A stretch of DNA of 64,000 nt from Trichaptum fuscoviolaceum (lineage: Eukaryota; Basidiomycota; Agaricomycetes; Hymenochaetales; Trichaptaceae), in contig CAJSYZ010000009.1 in assembly GCA_910574455.1 (NCBI GenBank), positions 2,869,040 to 2,933,039 on the forward strand. Direction: 5' to 3'. The notes under the pieces are model-generated. The model did no database searches and had not been told where the DNA came from. It saw only the letters and a program-made list of their open reading frames with translations. Of the stretch, positions 1-12,999 are shown piece by piece; position 1 is the stretch's first letter, and every line of letters begins with the position of its first letter. A program made the translations under genes and the position numbers.

Positions 1-1384
1 GGTCTTTTCGGCTGGAAGTGGTTGTTCATCGTGGACGGCATCATTACTCTTTTCGTAGCTGTCGCAACATGGTAAAACATCAATCCTCATAAACCTTCAG
101 TGCATAGCTACTCACATGACGCCGGATACCAGGTTCTATCTGCCAAAGAACGCCGCTCGTACGAAGGGCGGTTTGAGGGGTTTCAAGCCGTGGTTTAACG
201 AGCGTCAACAGCAGATAGCGGTCACTCGGGTTGTACGCGACGATCCAGCGAAGAGAGTTTACGAGTGGGTGGTTTTTCATTCGTATTCCCTCTCATAGAA
301 GTTAGATCTGTTGACCCGAATTAAAGATCGACTGTGACCTGGACCGATGTTAAGGACAGCATCACCGACCTGGGTCTCTGGGGTCACTTAATATTGACGG
401 CGATTGGCTTGACACCTACAACACCATTGTCAACATGTGAGACGATTACTCTTGTGGTTTGGATCCTAAAGCAGTACTAATTACGCGGTTAACGATCTTA
501 GACCTACCAACAGTCATCAAATCATTCAATTTCAACGTCGTACGTTCAATCACAAAATCGGTTTAAATATTTCTGACAGCTGGTATATTCGGATAGTTCG
601 TCGCCAATGCACTCACCGCCCCTCCGTACATCTTGACCTGCATAACTTCTGTCTTGAATATCTGGCACTCAGACCGTACGGGCGAGCGCGGGCTACATGG
701 AGCATTCGGAGGTATGTCTTGTTATCCCTTTCGGAATGTTGTAGAACGGAACGATGACTCTGTTCCATTCGTAGCCGGTTGGCAACTCGTCGGTTGGATT
801 CTGCTCCGCTCCCTGCCAGACAATACTAGCAGAGGTGTCAAGTAAGCTATAGGATGAAATAATGTTACAGGTTTTCTAACGTCGTTGATGTAGATACTTT
901 GCGGCTTGCGTCGTCCAGTCCTGGCCGTACACACATCCCCTGAATATAGCTTGGATGTCCGAGAATACAGGTAGTGTTGGAAAACGAACTATAGCATCTG
1001 GAGCAGTCATCGGTTTTGCTAATATTTACGGAAGTGAGCTCCATCATTTTTGAAGCACATTTTAGCTACTAACTCAGCCTTGTGTAGCGTGGGGGAGCCA
1101 AATTTACCAAGCGGACGATGCTCCTAGTAAGCAGCCCTCCGTTCTTCCTTACATCGAGATGTTCATGTTGCGTTACACAAGATTTCAAACGCGGAAACAT
1201 CATCAACATTGTATTTGCAGGCATAGCTACCGTGCTATGGCTCGTTCAGAAAGCTTATTATAAGTACCGTAACACAAAGAACGCACGTCGATGGGCCGCG
1301 CTTACTGACCAGGAAAAAGAGGCCGAGGAGCTTCAGGCTGAAGAGAAGGGCAACCGAAGTGTGACTTATCATTTCACGAACTGA
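1..1384 (+). CDS. Major facilitator permease, Dal5/allantoate-type (3' part)
   Basis: The 5' end lies outside the window. The first bases encode GWKWLFIVDGIITLFVAVATW, a loop and helix typical of fungal anion:cation symporters of the Dal5 (allantoate/nicotinate/tartrate) group. Joined exons continue with FYLPKNAA, ERQQQIAVTRVVRDDPAK, GLWGHLILTAIGLTPTTPLST, YLPTVIKSFNFNV, ANALTAPPYIL, IASGAVIGFANIYG and a charged cytoplasmic tail ending at a TGA at 1382-1384. At least six introns of about 50-70 nt are needed (for example 72-132), all with GT-AG ends and compatible phases. The in-frame stops seen when the DNA is read straight through all fall inside these introns, so the gene looks intact. By family it is a plasma-membrane proton symporter for small organic anions. 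The substrate cannot be read from the sequence. Confidence 0.85.
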
Positions 1385-1639
1385 TAGCGAAATGCGCATG
1401 TGTAATAGTATTTCGTTTTGCCATACTGTACAGTACACATCGTTGGTTACAGATGTCAGTGAGAGTCAGACAGATCTGGTTACAGTCAGAAGCATCAAAG
1501 TCTGGGCATAGGACGGTGCATAACATCACTTGAGCCGTACCAGTACAACATGAGGGTTCCTCCCAAAGTGGAGGTATTTTGCTTTAGTGAAAAATATGCA
1601 AAGAATAAAAACTCGAATCATGGTCTGCTGACCGTGGTA

Positions 1640-3615
1640 CTATGATTCCCCTGCTTCGTCGGTCTTCGTCTTTTTGGTTGATTGGATGACAGGGACTGCC
1701 GCCCCGCGAATCCCAGCATCTGGCCCGCCTTCAGGCTCGACGGCGCGTTTGCGCTTCTCGCCCACCTGGACACCAACCTTGGTAATATCCGAGCCTGCTT
1801 CGGACTTGGTATCATCACCACCTTTTGAGACAGAGACCGATGCAGGTTTTGAGTCCCTTCGGTTGTCCCGATCGCCTCCACGTCCACTCCCGCGGCCGCC
1901 CCTGCCGCCCCTTCCTCCTCTGCCTCCCCTATCACCCCGGCTTGCCCCGCGACCTCCCCCGCGCCCGCCACGGGAGCCGCCCCGACCGCCTCTCGTAGGG
2001 AAGCTCATGGCCTTCTTCGCTGCGCTCTGTGCGCGCTCAATCAAAAACTCTTTTTCTTCCGTCTCTATTTCATCAAAGTCTAAGAAGTCCATCATATACA
2101 GTTACGATGACTATACGGACCTTCCGCGGCTGTCCACTCCACATCGCTCCCGTTGATGGTCTTGACATTTTCCTTGATGAAGTTAATGTCTTCCTCAGAA
2201 AGTGCCTTGTCGAAGCCAACCAAGCCCCAATCGGTTCCCTTCTCGTACTTGATGAATGGAGGTCGACCGAAGCGCTCCTTCAATGGACCCTGCATAGCGA
2301 AGTTTTAGTGCACACCGTATGCACATGGGATAAATGTACACCGACCTTTATGACCTCATACCGAATTCCCTCGTCTCCTACCTTGCACGAAAACTTGAGC
2401 GCTGACCCTTTGACGTACGGGATATCGCTCTCTTCGACCTTTCCGCCATCGTCCTCGTGCACACGGAGCTTTTTGCCCATGAACTCCAGATAGATTTCAG
2501 GTTTCGGTTTTGAACCTTTCTTGTTATCTCCGCCGTTTGCTTCCTCAGAATTTCCGCCTTCCATGAGCTTGAAGGCGTTGAAACCTTGTCGTCCAATGAG
2601 TTCACGGCGCCTAACAGCTGCGTTACCAGTCAACCCCTTCTCCTTAATCTTCATATCGCAGTAGGCTTCTCTGTGCACAAGAAGGGGAGTTAGTTATATG
2701 TGACGAAGTGGAAGACAATTATCACAAACTTCGACATGATAATTAATTCCTTCCCTTCCCACGTAGGCTTCGGTTCAATCTTCAGGAAGCGCTCAACCGT
2801 GGACATGTCAGAGAATTCTACGAAGACAGAGCCCTAAGAAATATGATCAACTTTGTTAGTTGAAAGAACACAAAATAGTATATCCGCACTTTGAAGGCTT
2901 TGAATTGATCGCGCCGGAACCTAACAGCACTGACTCGCCCGAATTTGTTGAAGAACTTCTCAAGCTTCAGCTGTAGTCCAATTTCTTCTTTCCCGAAGCC
3001 TTTCTGATTTCATTGACTGCCACATCAGTTTTCGACCCATATACAGAGACGGCCGTGACTCACAGCATATATGCTGCGCTCAAACTGCCCCTTCGGCTCC
3101 TTAATCTCGGTGCGCCGACGGATCTTCGTATTAGTTTCATCTACTTCGAGTTCCTCGCTTGTCTTCAAGGCTTCTACGATCCATTCCATTCCGAATGGCT
3201 GGAACTCCCTCATACGCTTGAAAGATGCGACAGTTTTGATGGGTACCCAGTGCTCTGAGTCTGCGGAGTGTAATGTCCACATGAATCTGAGAATGCATTA
3301 GTAGCGATACAGAGATTTTAATATGGAAGAGCTCACTTATCGTAGGGAAGATTTGAGTCAGAGAAGTAAAATTCAACTAAAATTTTTGACGACGTGTTAG
3401 CTAGTTAGACGCTGTTACGACTAGTTCACCTTGAACGTACTTTGTCTACACGCTCGCTGCTTCTTGTCCTCATCTGACTCGTCCATATCTGCGTCCTGTT
3501 CTCCGCTTGCTTCAGGTGCTTTTGCCTCCTCGGCGTCTGCTACCTCATTCTCAACATCGGAGCCGGAGTCGGCGTCCTCCTCTACCTTTTTAATTTGTGC
3601 GTCTTCTTCTGACAT
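1640..3615 (-). CDS. La RNA-binding protein
   Basis: An acidic N-terminus (MSEEDAQIKKVEEDAD) leads into a textbook La motif spread over several exons: QIEFYFSDSNLPYDK, then FMWTLHSADSEHWVPIKT and FKRMREFQPFGMEWIVEAL. A first RRM follows (SVFVEFSDMSTVERFL). The next part, GSALKFSCKVGDEGIRYEVIK and GTDWGLVGFDKALSEEDINF, fits the second, xRRM-like domain. The C-terminus (1640-2095) is a long RGG/SRGG run, then a basic tail KRKRAVEPEG and KKTKTDEAGES that could serve for nuclear localisation. La binds the UUU-OH 3' ends of RNA polymerase III transcripts and chaperones tRNA and other small-RNA precursors. The product, about 500 residues, is longer than human or yeast La because of the RGG tail. 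It is transcribed divergently from the RNA-dependent RNA polymerase. Confidence 0.9.
1969..2000 (-). other. RGG-box core of the La protein gene
   Basis: This is the GC-rich centre of a Gly/Arg stretch that covers roughly 1870-2000 on the minus strand. The open plus-strand reading here is proline-rich and is only the shadow of the RGG box. RGG boxes bind RNA and are common arginine-methylation targets. They are not part of the minimal La fold. Confidence 0.6.
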
Positions 3616-4191
3616 AGCCAGTTTAGTAATGGTAAGGAAGCTTATTTAAAGCAGGTATCAGATTCCAGAGAAGTGGCAGAACAAGGATAGAAAACAAGAA
3701 AATCGGGCAAATTGGAGTCGAGTGGACTGGATGAACTTCCGGACTTCATACCGGCCCAAAGTAGATCTAAAATCTGGTCGGAAGCTGCCGATATTTTTTA
3801 TGTAAGCAGTAGCAGTGCATTTCACTGAAGTTGCGTTCAGCACGTACCACTGCCAGTGGCACTGGTGGCACTGCCTCAGCAGAGTGCCAGGCGTCTCTTC
3901 TTCGAACCAATCATCAACTGATCCTCTCCAATGCATTAAGGGCTTCTGAAACGTCTTCTGGGGCTGCATTTCGCTATCTGTACTATATCGGTATGCGCAG
4001 GGCTGACTACAGAGTCAAGTTTGCTTCTCCCTCGAGTGATACCGCCGCAGTGGTATAAAGTTCGCAAATGCCACTCCCGAAAAGACTAAATCACCTCAGG
4101 CTAGCATTCTCAGCTTGGATCTATGGTGCTTTCCCTTTGCTCGTGAACTCATCCAGTTATCTGCGATATAGACCTTTCAAGTTGCAACAGT
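3616..4191. other. Divergent intergenic region (La / RNA-dependent RNA polymerase)
   Basis: About 0.58 kb lie between the two start codons and presumably hold both promoters. I see no convincing TATA box and no further gene. Short reading frames here show no recognisable protein. Confidence 0.5.
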
Positions 4192-7100
4192 ATGGGTTGG
4201 AAAAAGTCCCAATCTTCTCGCGATAATGAACAGGATGCGCCGGAAATCGTTAACCTCGATCCACAGGGCGGGCAGGGAAAAGTTGTTGAACGTCAGTATA
4301 ACATCTATGATAACTGAACATCTCTTAATTCTTATGACATGAAGCCGACCATCTTGTCGCAAGTACTCTAAATTTAACATCTCCGTGTGCGAGTCAGTCA
4401 TGCTCCCAGAAATCCTCAGTACGTTCTGTCGCAATCTGGTGGATCTTACTGCAACTTACAGTAATTTAGGGATCTTCAAAATACTGGGATACGACAGATG
4501 ATGAATGGGTTGACTACCTCCTGAATATCGACACGGAAACCGTATTCCAAGTCTCCCGAACTGTTGCGGAAGCGAAATGTTCTCAGAAATCCAAGAAAAC
4601 CGCTCTTGAAAAGCGGAAGGCAGACGACATTAGTACTGACAGTATCAATACCGCATCTACCTCAGGTTCAGAGAACCTACTGCCTCGTAATATCCGCCCT
4701 AGGTTCAACGACCCATTCGTGTCTGCGAAAGAAGCAGATGTATCGAAATCCTCTCCAAGAGGTAGCGATCAACTTGGAATCATTGTATGCTACATTTGTA
4801 CTTCGAGTACTCCACTGTACTTAACACCTTGCTCCAGGCTTATAGTCCGGGGCTACAGTCGTATCTCAAAGGTTTGTCGGTTGGCGTGCAATGGGAGATT
4901 GCACGTCTCGTGTCCATGAAGAAGATCGGATGGGAAGATATTTACATCCCAAAGCTCACGCTGTTACGAGGGAGCAATCAAGAGAGCGGCCCCAAGGTCG
5001 CCCAAGTCTTGCTGGATGTCGCGGCGCAGGATTCGATGGAGTTCACAGCAGCGATCAAGCAAGAAATGGAGGCGAAGGTAATGTCTGCATAATGTGATTC
5101 TTGATTTCTGTTTATCTTATTTGACTGTCATGAAGTCACCGTGGATCGAACTTGATAAGGAATTCGTTGCCTTTCAGGCATCTCAGACTGCAGCGCTTGG
5201 CTGCAGCGAAAGGGACTACTGGTACGGCGGAAAGGTGCACTTCACCGCAAAACTGAAGGGTGAGCTCGAGGGCAATAAACGCCGATTGTTTCTCGAACTC
5301 GAGCGACTTGCGCTCGGGCCTTCAACCCGTTGCAGTCGGCGCTGGGGATCTGCTTCCCTTCTCCGGGTTATCGTCAACGTGAAGAGCATTTCCAAAGAGC
5401 TATACAAAGGCAAACCCAAGAGAGTAGTCGAGCAAGCGATCGCGGAGTTCTTCTCCAGGCCCTTTGTCTTAATGGGACGCGTATACCGTGCATACTTCGC
5501 CAAAGAAAATACAACATTTCTAATTGCTACGAGCGAGCGAGTGAAGAGTGGAAAGGATGGTGTGGAGGTCTTCAATAGTTCTGATGGCATGAATACTTCG
5601 TTGGAGGGGTTTCTAGACTGGTTCAACCCCCTCGCCCATAACAAGGAGCAGGTTTGTGCTTCAATGGATAGCATCAGTCTCAACAATGATTCTAATATGT
5701 ACACTATAGACGATGGTCAAGTGGAGTGCTCGCTTTGCGCTGGCTTTATCGAATTCGGTTCCCGGAGTCATGCTGAAACAGGATAACTTGAAGTACATCG
5801 ACGATATAGGTTAGTATAGCGCATTCGTTCACTTGTTTCTTAGCTGTCTGATACTGTTGATTTCTATCTCGATAGTTTCACAGGCATGGAGCGGGAAGGG
5901 AAAGGTTCCCAATGAGATGATCATGACGGATGGATGCGGCTTTGCTAATGCCGTCCTTCTGACGACACTGCAAGCTAAATATGAGTGGGAAAACTTTCCG
6001 ACAGCAGTTCAAGTTCGAATAGCTGGTGCAAAGGGCCTTCTACTTCTCGATCCGAAGGGAAGGTACAGTAACAGTGACGAACCTCCCAGTGTTAGCATTC
6101 CACCATCTCAAATAAAGATTAGGTACTCTCCTTCTGAGCCTCTTGACCCAGCAATGCTCGTGATCGATGTCCTTCGTCATGCCAAACTCGTGTCGCCAGG
6201 TCGCTTAGGTGCTGAAACAATTGTCAACCTCTCCGAAAACGGTGTCCCAACCTCGTCCTTCATCAAGCTCATGACCGATGGAATGACCGAGCTTGCCAAT
6301 GGGTTGATGACTTTTGAAGGCCCAAGCGCGATGCAAATCCTTTTCCACAATGTCATGCGCGCAGGCGGGGTTGCGGCCCAGCGTCTCAGTCGGGAGTATG
6401 GCGGGGAGTCGCGTGTGCGGGGAGCAAAATACCTCGATAACGATCAGCCTCCAGAAGAAGACGAACTTGACGACGAAGATGGGATCCGAGCGGATTTTGC
6501 AATACATGAACGCTCCTTAGCGTGGTGGGCGGATCAAGTGAGCGGCCAGCCCTCCACTTTGGAAGAAACGGTTATGTGCCTCCTCTCTTCCGGATTTCGT
6601 CCGCAGTCTCTCCCCGTATTGGCGGAGAAGTTGAAGCAAGTGTTAAAAAGGGCTTTGAACGCATATGCCTTGCACTATCGAATTGCGGTACCGATGTCCG
6701 CGTCAGGCTTTATTGTCCCCGGTAAGCCTCTCATTTTGGTATCCTTGAGCGCACAAATTTTCTAATATTTTGTTCTTAGACCCGTTGGGTGTTCTTGAAG
6801 AAGGGGAAATTCATGTTAGAGCTTCAAGCTCCTTCTTTGGATCCAATGCACTGCGTGGCCCAGACGGACTTCCCACAGACATTATTATTGGAGATGTCCT
6901 TGTAAGGCCGCATACTTAGCGTCTCTGCGATCCTGACGTTTGACGAACAACATAACTTGTAGGTCACTCGGCATCCTTGCAAAGTACCGAGTGATACACA
7001 GAAGGTGCAGCTTCTCAACACTCTTTTTGCCCAAATCAGGAGCTAACTACGCTAAAGGTAAAGGCAGTGGAGCATGAAAAGCTTCGGCAATACACGGACG

Positions 7101-8609
7101 TCATCATCTTCTCTATTAAAGGCGCTCGTTCTCTCGCGAGCTTGCTTGGGGGAGGTCGGTGTCTTGAATATGAAACAAGCTCCTTTCGCTCACCTAATAT
7201 TATAGGCGACTATGATGGTGACAAGGTCTCTGTGATATGGCAGCCAGAGATTGTTGCGCACTTTAAAAATGCTGATCCGTCGTTTGCCGACCCTCCAGCG
7301 GACATAGAGGAGAATTTCGTGAAGAATACGGAATCTGTCGTCGAGTTTTTGCACAGAGTACCGCCACCTTCGCGAACGAGTGATTCAAGCATATATGTAC
7401 GCGAGCTGCAGAGATTTCTTCTTGGGGCACTGAGAAACCAGACTGTTGTCGGACAATATTCTAAGATGCATGACGTTGCGGTTTATACGCTTGGTTATGC
7501 GCACCCGGAGACCAAGAGGCTCGCGTATATGTGAGTTGATTGCAGATGTTCATACGCTTCGTGATATCTGCATCGCTAACAACGTATATGGTAGGTTTTG
7601 CACCTGCCTTGATGGTTCGAAGACAGGCCTTATCGTAAAACAAAAGGTTATGGACGAGGACTCGAAAAAGTATAATCGACGTCCCCCTGCTTGGGCTGAA
7701 ACGTCCGATGAAGCAGCGTCGTTTGCGGCATTTGGATCAAACGATTTACATCCTTCACGTCCGGACAACCTGCACGCGTTCATCATGGATACCTTGCGAC
7801 GCGAGGCCAATAAATCTATGAACAAGTACTTGAGCTATTACGAAATGAAAACAGGCAATGGCCTGAGTTCCGGTTCCAGCTCCGGTAGCAGAGGCAGGGT
7901 CGATGTCTCCGTCAAGGACGGAAGGACACAAAGCCTCCAGGCACAGCCCTACGATGCAGATCTTGTTGCAATCTACGATCGGGTGAGGGTAAACGCGGAG
8001 CACCTTGTGTCGATTGGACAGCCGCAGAAACTAGAGGAGCTCAACAAAATCAAGTCGCATGTTGAGGACGTCCGTAAATTGCACCGTGGACAAATTGGCC
8101 AATATTCACCCAGAAAAAATGGAAAAAAGAGTGGTCAAAAGGGGGCGGGCTTTACTGACCTCAGCATTCAGACGAGGCAGGATACGTTGAGGGCTCTATC
8201 TCGACGCTTTGCATCTGGCCCGAAGGTGAGCCTCACTTTCTTCTGTTCGGTGCTCGTCAGATACGCCGCATGCCACAACTTAAGATGAGAATGAACTCAA
8301 CATTCTACTCATAACCTAAGCTCGAACTAGCTTTTCCTGTCGGAATTTTCAATTGACTTCCTCTCGTTTTACTAGGGCTTACACTACTTCGAAGAGGAGA
8401 TCTTGCGGAGAGTTCGAGCGTCATACGCCTACTATCATGACTGGGAGATGAAGAAGAGCGATCATATCAACTGGACACGATTTCCTTGGGATGTTGCAAC
8501 TCGGGAGCTATGCGCGATAAAAGCAGAAGCCGTAGGATCTCCGAAGACGATCACCGGTGAATTCTACGAAAAGATGAACATCTCAGGATTTGCTCGGGGG
8601 CCTAGATAA
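4192..8609 (+). CDS. RNA-dependent RNA polymerase (QDE-1/RDR type, RNA silencing)
   Basis: The catalytic core is plain: DYDGD at 7208-7222 is the cellular RdRP metal-binding motif DbDGD, preceded by RGPDGLPTDIIIGDVL. Upstream are the conserved segments KWSARFALALSNSVPGVML, MTDGCGFANAVLL and VRIAGAKGLLLLDPKGRY. Downstream are LQRFLLGALRNQTVVGQYS and RPPAWAETSD. Reading frames join through many short introns, for example 4785-4837 with a clean GTATGC donor, CTTAAC branch site and CCAG acceptor. The start MGWKKSQSSRDNEQDAPE at 4192 is my best choice because tiny exons then keep frame, but it is uncertain. The enzyme makes double-stranded RNA from aberrant transcripts and feeds Dicer/Argonaute silencing. 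The stop is TAA at 8607. Confidence 0.9.
7208..7222 (+). other. Catalytic DYDGD motif of the RdRP
   Basis: The codons GAC TAT GAT GGT GAC encode the three-aspartate motif of eukaryotic RNA-dependent RNA polymerases. It begins just inside an exon, immediately after a short intron ending in TAG. Confidence 0.9.
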
Positions 8610-9113
8610 GATATGTGTACGTCTTGGATCGTGTCACAATCTTCTGCAAAATATTTCACACCCTTCTATCTTAAATTTCTATCTCGGAGGTCCGCCCTCC
8701 TATGTATCGAATCCGTCGAGTTTATCCGCATGCTTTCTTATCCTTCAGCTTGGCTTTTCTATGTACTAATGTATTGTAACTGTATAGACAACAGAAAGTA
8801 GCCCTCGCTGCTCTATCTGTGGGAGATAAGATGCATGAAACGGATTTACCGCGGACTGCTAGCGAGATAAGTTCCCATGAATGGCAGGTGCGCACAAAGA
8901 TAGGCTTTGAAGTCAGGGTCTTGTGGGGCCAGCCGACTGAGCGGCTACCGTTCTTAGACAGCAACCACATTGTCCTTGGGATAAAGTACAACTTCTATCA
9001 CGATATGCTCCAGGTCCTTTCTGCATGAGGCTCTTCAGTTTTAAATACAAGTACTCCCGGGTTCGTGACGATGAGCCGTGAGCTTCTCCCTCTCTCTTCC
9101 TTCGCCGCTCATC
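8610..9113. other. Intergenic region, RdRP 3' side to permease promoter
   Basis: No gene is recognised. A TATA-like TTTAAATA at 9040-9047 sits 67 bases before the downstream ATG, a usual distance for basidiomycete promoters. Confidence 0.4.
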
Positions 9114-11337
9114 ATGAGTACCTCTTCGCACAGCGAGAAGGACAAGTTCGACGATGAGAAAGAGCAGCATCATGCAACTGTCGCTACCAAGGAAGTTGAC
9201 TCTGGAGCGGCGCTCTCTTATGAAGGCGAGGTAGACCCCGCAGAAGCGCAGAGAGTGAGGTATGTGCATCTTCAGCAGCTCCGATGTCTGCAGCTACTAA
9301 GCGATCTCTTTTCAGGCGGAAGATAGACAAACATATTCTTCCTATGATGTGCAGTACGTCTGGTCGATGCCTATTCTTAGCTACTTCGTCTCATGACTTC
9401 TGTTTATCGATGCAGTTCTTTACTGGTAAGCGCTTGACTAATGCTTTACCTTGATAACTGTTAATACTCACCACGGCTGTATTAGGATTCAATTCATGGA
9501 CAAGACGACGCTGGGAAGCGCTGCTATCCTAGGTATCAGGTATGCCTCCAGTACATACGCTTGAGTGTTCGGATACTCATGTTAGAATAGGACCGCTACG
9601 CATCTGACTGCCAACCAGTAAGAATAGTCAAGACTCAATATCTGTTCTTGCGCTTTAATAGTGTGTTGTCGCAAGGTACAATTGGCTCGGAACAATATTC
9701 TATCTCAGTTATCTCGTATTCGAATATCCGCAGAACTTAGCTCTGCAAAAATTCCCTGTCGGGAAGTGGATGAGGTTCGGAACATGCCATTCATACCTAT
9801 ACCAATATTAACGTTCTTTTCAGCATCAATATTCTTATTTGGGGTATTGCTCTCTGTTCGCATGCTGCGTGTAAGAGCTTCGGTGGACTCTTCGCCGTTC
9901 GCTTGATTCTTGGGATGTGCGAGGGTTCCATCACGGCCGGCTTCATGATTGTCAGTTCCATGTTTTACACCAGACCGGAACAAACGCGCCGTGTCGGTTA
10001 TTGGTGTAAGTCATGTTTTTTGATGTTTCGCAAAGGGCTCCCAACAATGATTTCCCCTCTTCAGTCTTAATGAACGGTACAGGTAATATCCCTCAATATC
10101 TGCGGCTTATTGGAATATTGTATAATTAACGCACCTCTGTAGCACAAATCATCGGAGGTTTCATAAGCTTCGGAACTTTACATATCAAGACGAAGAGTTT
10201 CGAGCCTTGGCAATGGCTCATGATTATAACCGGAGCTTTAACACTTATCACTGCCGTCTCCTATTGGTGTGTTAAAATTATGCGTTCATAGAGGTAATGA
10301 CTCAATGGAAGAAAATCAATAGGTTCCTCTTCCCCGACTCACCTACGAACGCGTGGTTCCTGACAAAGGAAGAACGCAAAATCGCGGTATCTCGTCTTAA
10401 GGTTCGTGTATAATCTAAATCCACTCATAATTGCAATACTGATTCCCAATCCACAGTCAAATCAAACAGGAGTGGAAAACAAACATTTCAAGAAGGAGCA
10501 GTAAGTTGAGCCAGTCTCCCAACCGTTGATCTATTTGCTAATATCTTTGATCAGGATGATCGAAGCCTTGCTCGACCCGAAGACCTGGCTCTTTGCACTC
10601 TTCTCGGCTCTGGACAACATCCCAAACTCGCTCACAAACCAACGCCAAATCATTGTCTCCTCCTTCGGTTTCACAACCTTACAGACCACTCTGCTTGGCT
10701 GCGTCGACGGCACCGTCGAGATCGTGACGATCTTCACGGGTGTGCAAATTGCCTCACGGTGGAAGAACGGCATCGCTTGGGTCAGCATACTGTACTTCAT
10801 CCCGAACATCCTTGGCAGCATCCTCATCAACGTCCTGCCTTGGAAAGACAAAGTGGGCCTGTTGTTCTCCATTTGGCTGACTGGCGTCGGGACGACTGGG
10901 TTCGTGCTTTCTCTGTCGTGGGTCTCCCAGGTAACAGCCGGGCATACGAAGCGCGTCACCACGAACGCGATTATGCTGGGTGCGTACTGTGTTGGGAACT
11001 CTGCAGGCCCCTTCATGTGGCAGGCGAAGTTCGCGCCGCGCAATCATGTTCCGTGGATTATCATTGGCGTCTGTTATGTCATTTGCCCGATCATCCTCTT
11101 TGCACTGCGCGCATTGCTGAAGGCGGAGAACAAGAGGCGCGACAGGGAGCCCCCTGATGACACATACGACGATGTCTGGCTGAAGGTTACTGACGAGGAT
11201 GGGAACGTCGTTGAACGTAAAGTTGACAAGGTATGTAACTGTATGACGTCGTAATTTTGATTTACCTTACGTATGAATTGCAGGCTTTCCTTGACTTGAC
11301 TGATCGCCAGAATCACGAGTTCCGATATGTCTTGTAG
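9114..11337 (+). CDS. Major facilitator permease, Dal5/allantoate-type
   Basis: The start MSTSSHSEKDKFDDEKEQHH at 9114 is a hydrophilic N-terminus, followed by KIDKHILPMMC and IQFMDKTTLGSAAILGIR, the standard opening of Dal5-family symporters. Later exons give RLILGMCEGSITAGFMIVSS, FYTRPEQTRRVGYW, FLFPDSPTNAWFLTKEERK and an uninterrupted block from about 10550 to 11230 with six hydrophobic helices. The tail ends at TAG 11335. Roughly nine short introns break the first half. The protein is predicted to have 12 membrane helices and to import a small carboxylate or ureide. It is a paralogue, not a close duplicate, of the permease at the left edge. Its 3' end converges on the nucleotidase gene, about 150 bases away. 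Confidence 0.88.
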
Positions 11338-11488
11338 TTTTAGTCTGTAAGCGTAGTAGGAATAGCCATGAACGATACGAAAAATATCCTTGCTTGTTTT
11401 AATATACTTGTAACGGCGATCTTATTCGCTTCTAGATGTCTTACAATTTGCTTAACGACTTCCAACCATAGTGTGATCATCCCAGATT

Positions 11489-12812
11489 TCATATCTTACT
11501 ACCCGCCAATGTTGATTCTTCCTCCTTCGCCTTCAATATGGCCGAAAGTACCTTGCTATGCACGTCCTTTCCTGCCGCGATGACACCAAAGTTTTCACCC
11601 AGTGTACGTCCAAGACCGAAGTCCAGAGGCTGCCCACGCGAATCACTGACGACACCGCCCGCCTCTTCAACAAGGACAGAACCTGCAGCATGGTCCTATA
11701 AGAAACAGCAACCATCAGTACCGTTTTAGCCCATCAAGTTATTCTGAGGCACAGACCCAAATCTTTTCCTGATACCCAGACCCAACGGGCATGCGGACAT
11801 ATGCCGCGCCGTCTCCCCTTGCCAGAGCACAGTACTTAGCCTGGCTGTCCATGCGCGTTGGAGGGCGCGTGATATTCAGGAGCTTCGCGACGCGCTCATT
11901 GAACCCTAGTGCGGAGTGTGCAGCCTCGACGGACTCGAGGAAGTTGATTTCGGAGTCTCCAAAGTGAGGGATGGAGAGTTTGGAGGGCTTTGAATTTGTG
12001 AGAGACCTCTAGGAGAACAGACGTGAATGAGAATAAGAATCGGAAATCATACTGAGTTAGCATACGGACCTGTTCAGCGCCTTGACCGCGCACTGCGACA
12101 AATAGACAGCCTTTTGGACCGTCTGGCTTAGAAGCGTCGACGGGGAGATTCGGACAACCCATTACGCCCACTTGTACTTTCGCATCCACCAGGAAGGCCA
12201 GGCAGACTGCATATTGCTCACCACGCAAGAACCCCTTCGTGCCATCGATGGGATCGAGAGTCCACATACCTGGAAGCAAAAAGAAGTGCTACTTTCAGCA
12301 ACGATTATTCGGTTCAAAGATCAGAGCTCACGTCCAGTCCGTCCACCACCATAATTACCTCTGTCAATCGCATCCAGTAACTCGTCTGCCGTACGTTCTT
12401 TCCCTGGACCGATTCCCCACTGCTCGTTGTCCCCGAGTACCAAGTCTGCTGACAAGGCCTCATTCGCGAGCTGGACAACACGGTCCTTCAATTCACTGTG
12501 CTTTCCTGTACGAAGGTCAGCCGAGTCTTCTTCGCCCACGATCTTATCGTCAGGAAAGGCATTGGCGAGAATAGTATTCACAACCGCTTGTGCAGCGAAA
12601 TCACCGACTGGGAAGACAGAATGAGCAATTTGAGTAAAGCAAATAGAGATATTCGGGATTTATGGAGCGTACAAACCGGTCACAGGTGACTTGTCGTCTT
12701 TGCTCAATGTCTCCCCTTTTATAAGATTGTTGAAGACCGAAGATGTGAGCGAGCACGCTCGCATGACGGCTGCCACAGCAACCTCTTTTTCGATTGCAAA
12801 GGTTAGAGACAT
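11489..12812 (-). CDS. 3'(2'),5'-bisphosphate nucleotidase (Met22/Hal2 family)
   Basis: From the start at 12812 (MSLTFAIEKEVAVAAVMRAC) the product shows all inositol-monophosphatase-superfamily signatures. These are the metal-binding GEEDSADLR, the Hal2 signature LDPIDGTKGFLRGEQYAV, and near the C-terminus DHAAGSVLVEEAGGVVSDS. The end is LAGSKI and TGA at 11489-11491. Several introns interrupt it, including one just before the LDPIDGT exon. The enzyme hydrolyses 3'-phosphoadenosine-5'-phosphate to AMP, removing the inhibitory by-product of sulfate assimilation and sulfotransferases. Yeast homologues are sensitive to lithium and sodium. All catalytic acidic residues in the motifs are present. 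Confidence 0.93.
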
Positions 12813-12999
12813 GATGGAGCGGAAAGAAGAGTGTATAAAGCGCATAGAGCGTGGTGACGAACAATTCCCGGTTGTTGACCGGAGTCGGACTTTCGGAAAC
12901 GCACTTGCATTTGTCTCCCACATCTTCCATCCTTTTTTCAATGAAATCAAGGCTCTTTGTGTAGACTAGATAGGGCTACGATACAAGCTATGGTAAGTT

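Noticed and set aside
1..1384. Left permease looked like a pseudogene because of many stops and short frames
   Set aside because: All stops fall in short GT-AG introns and the exons join in frame to a normal family sequence.
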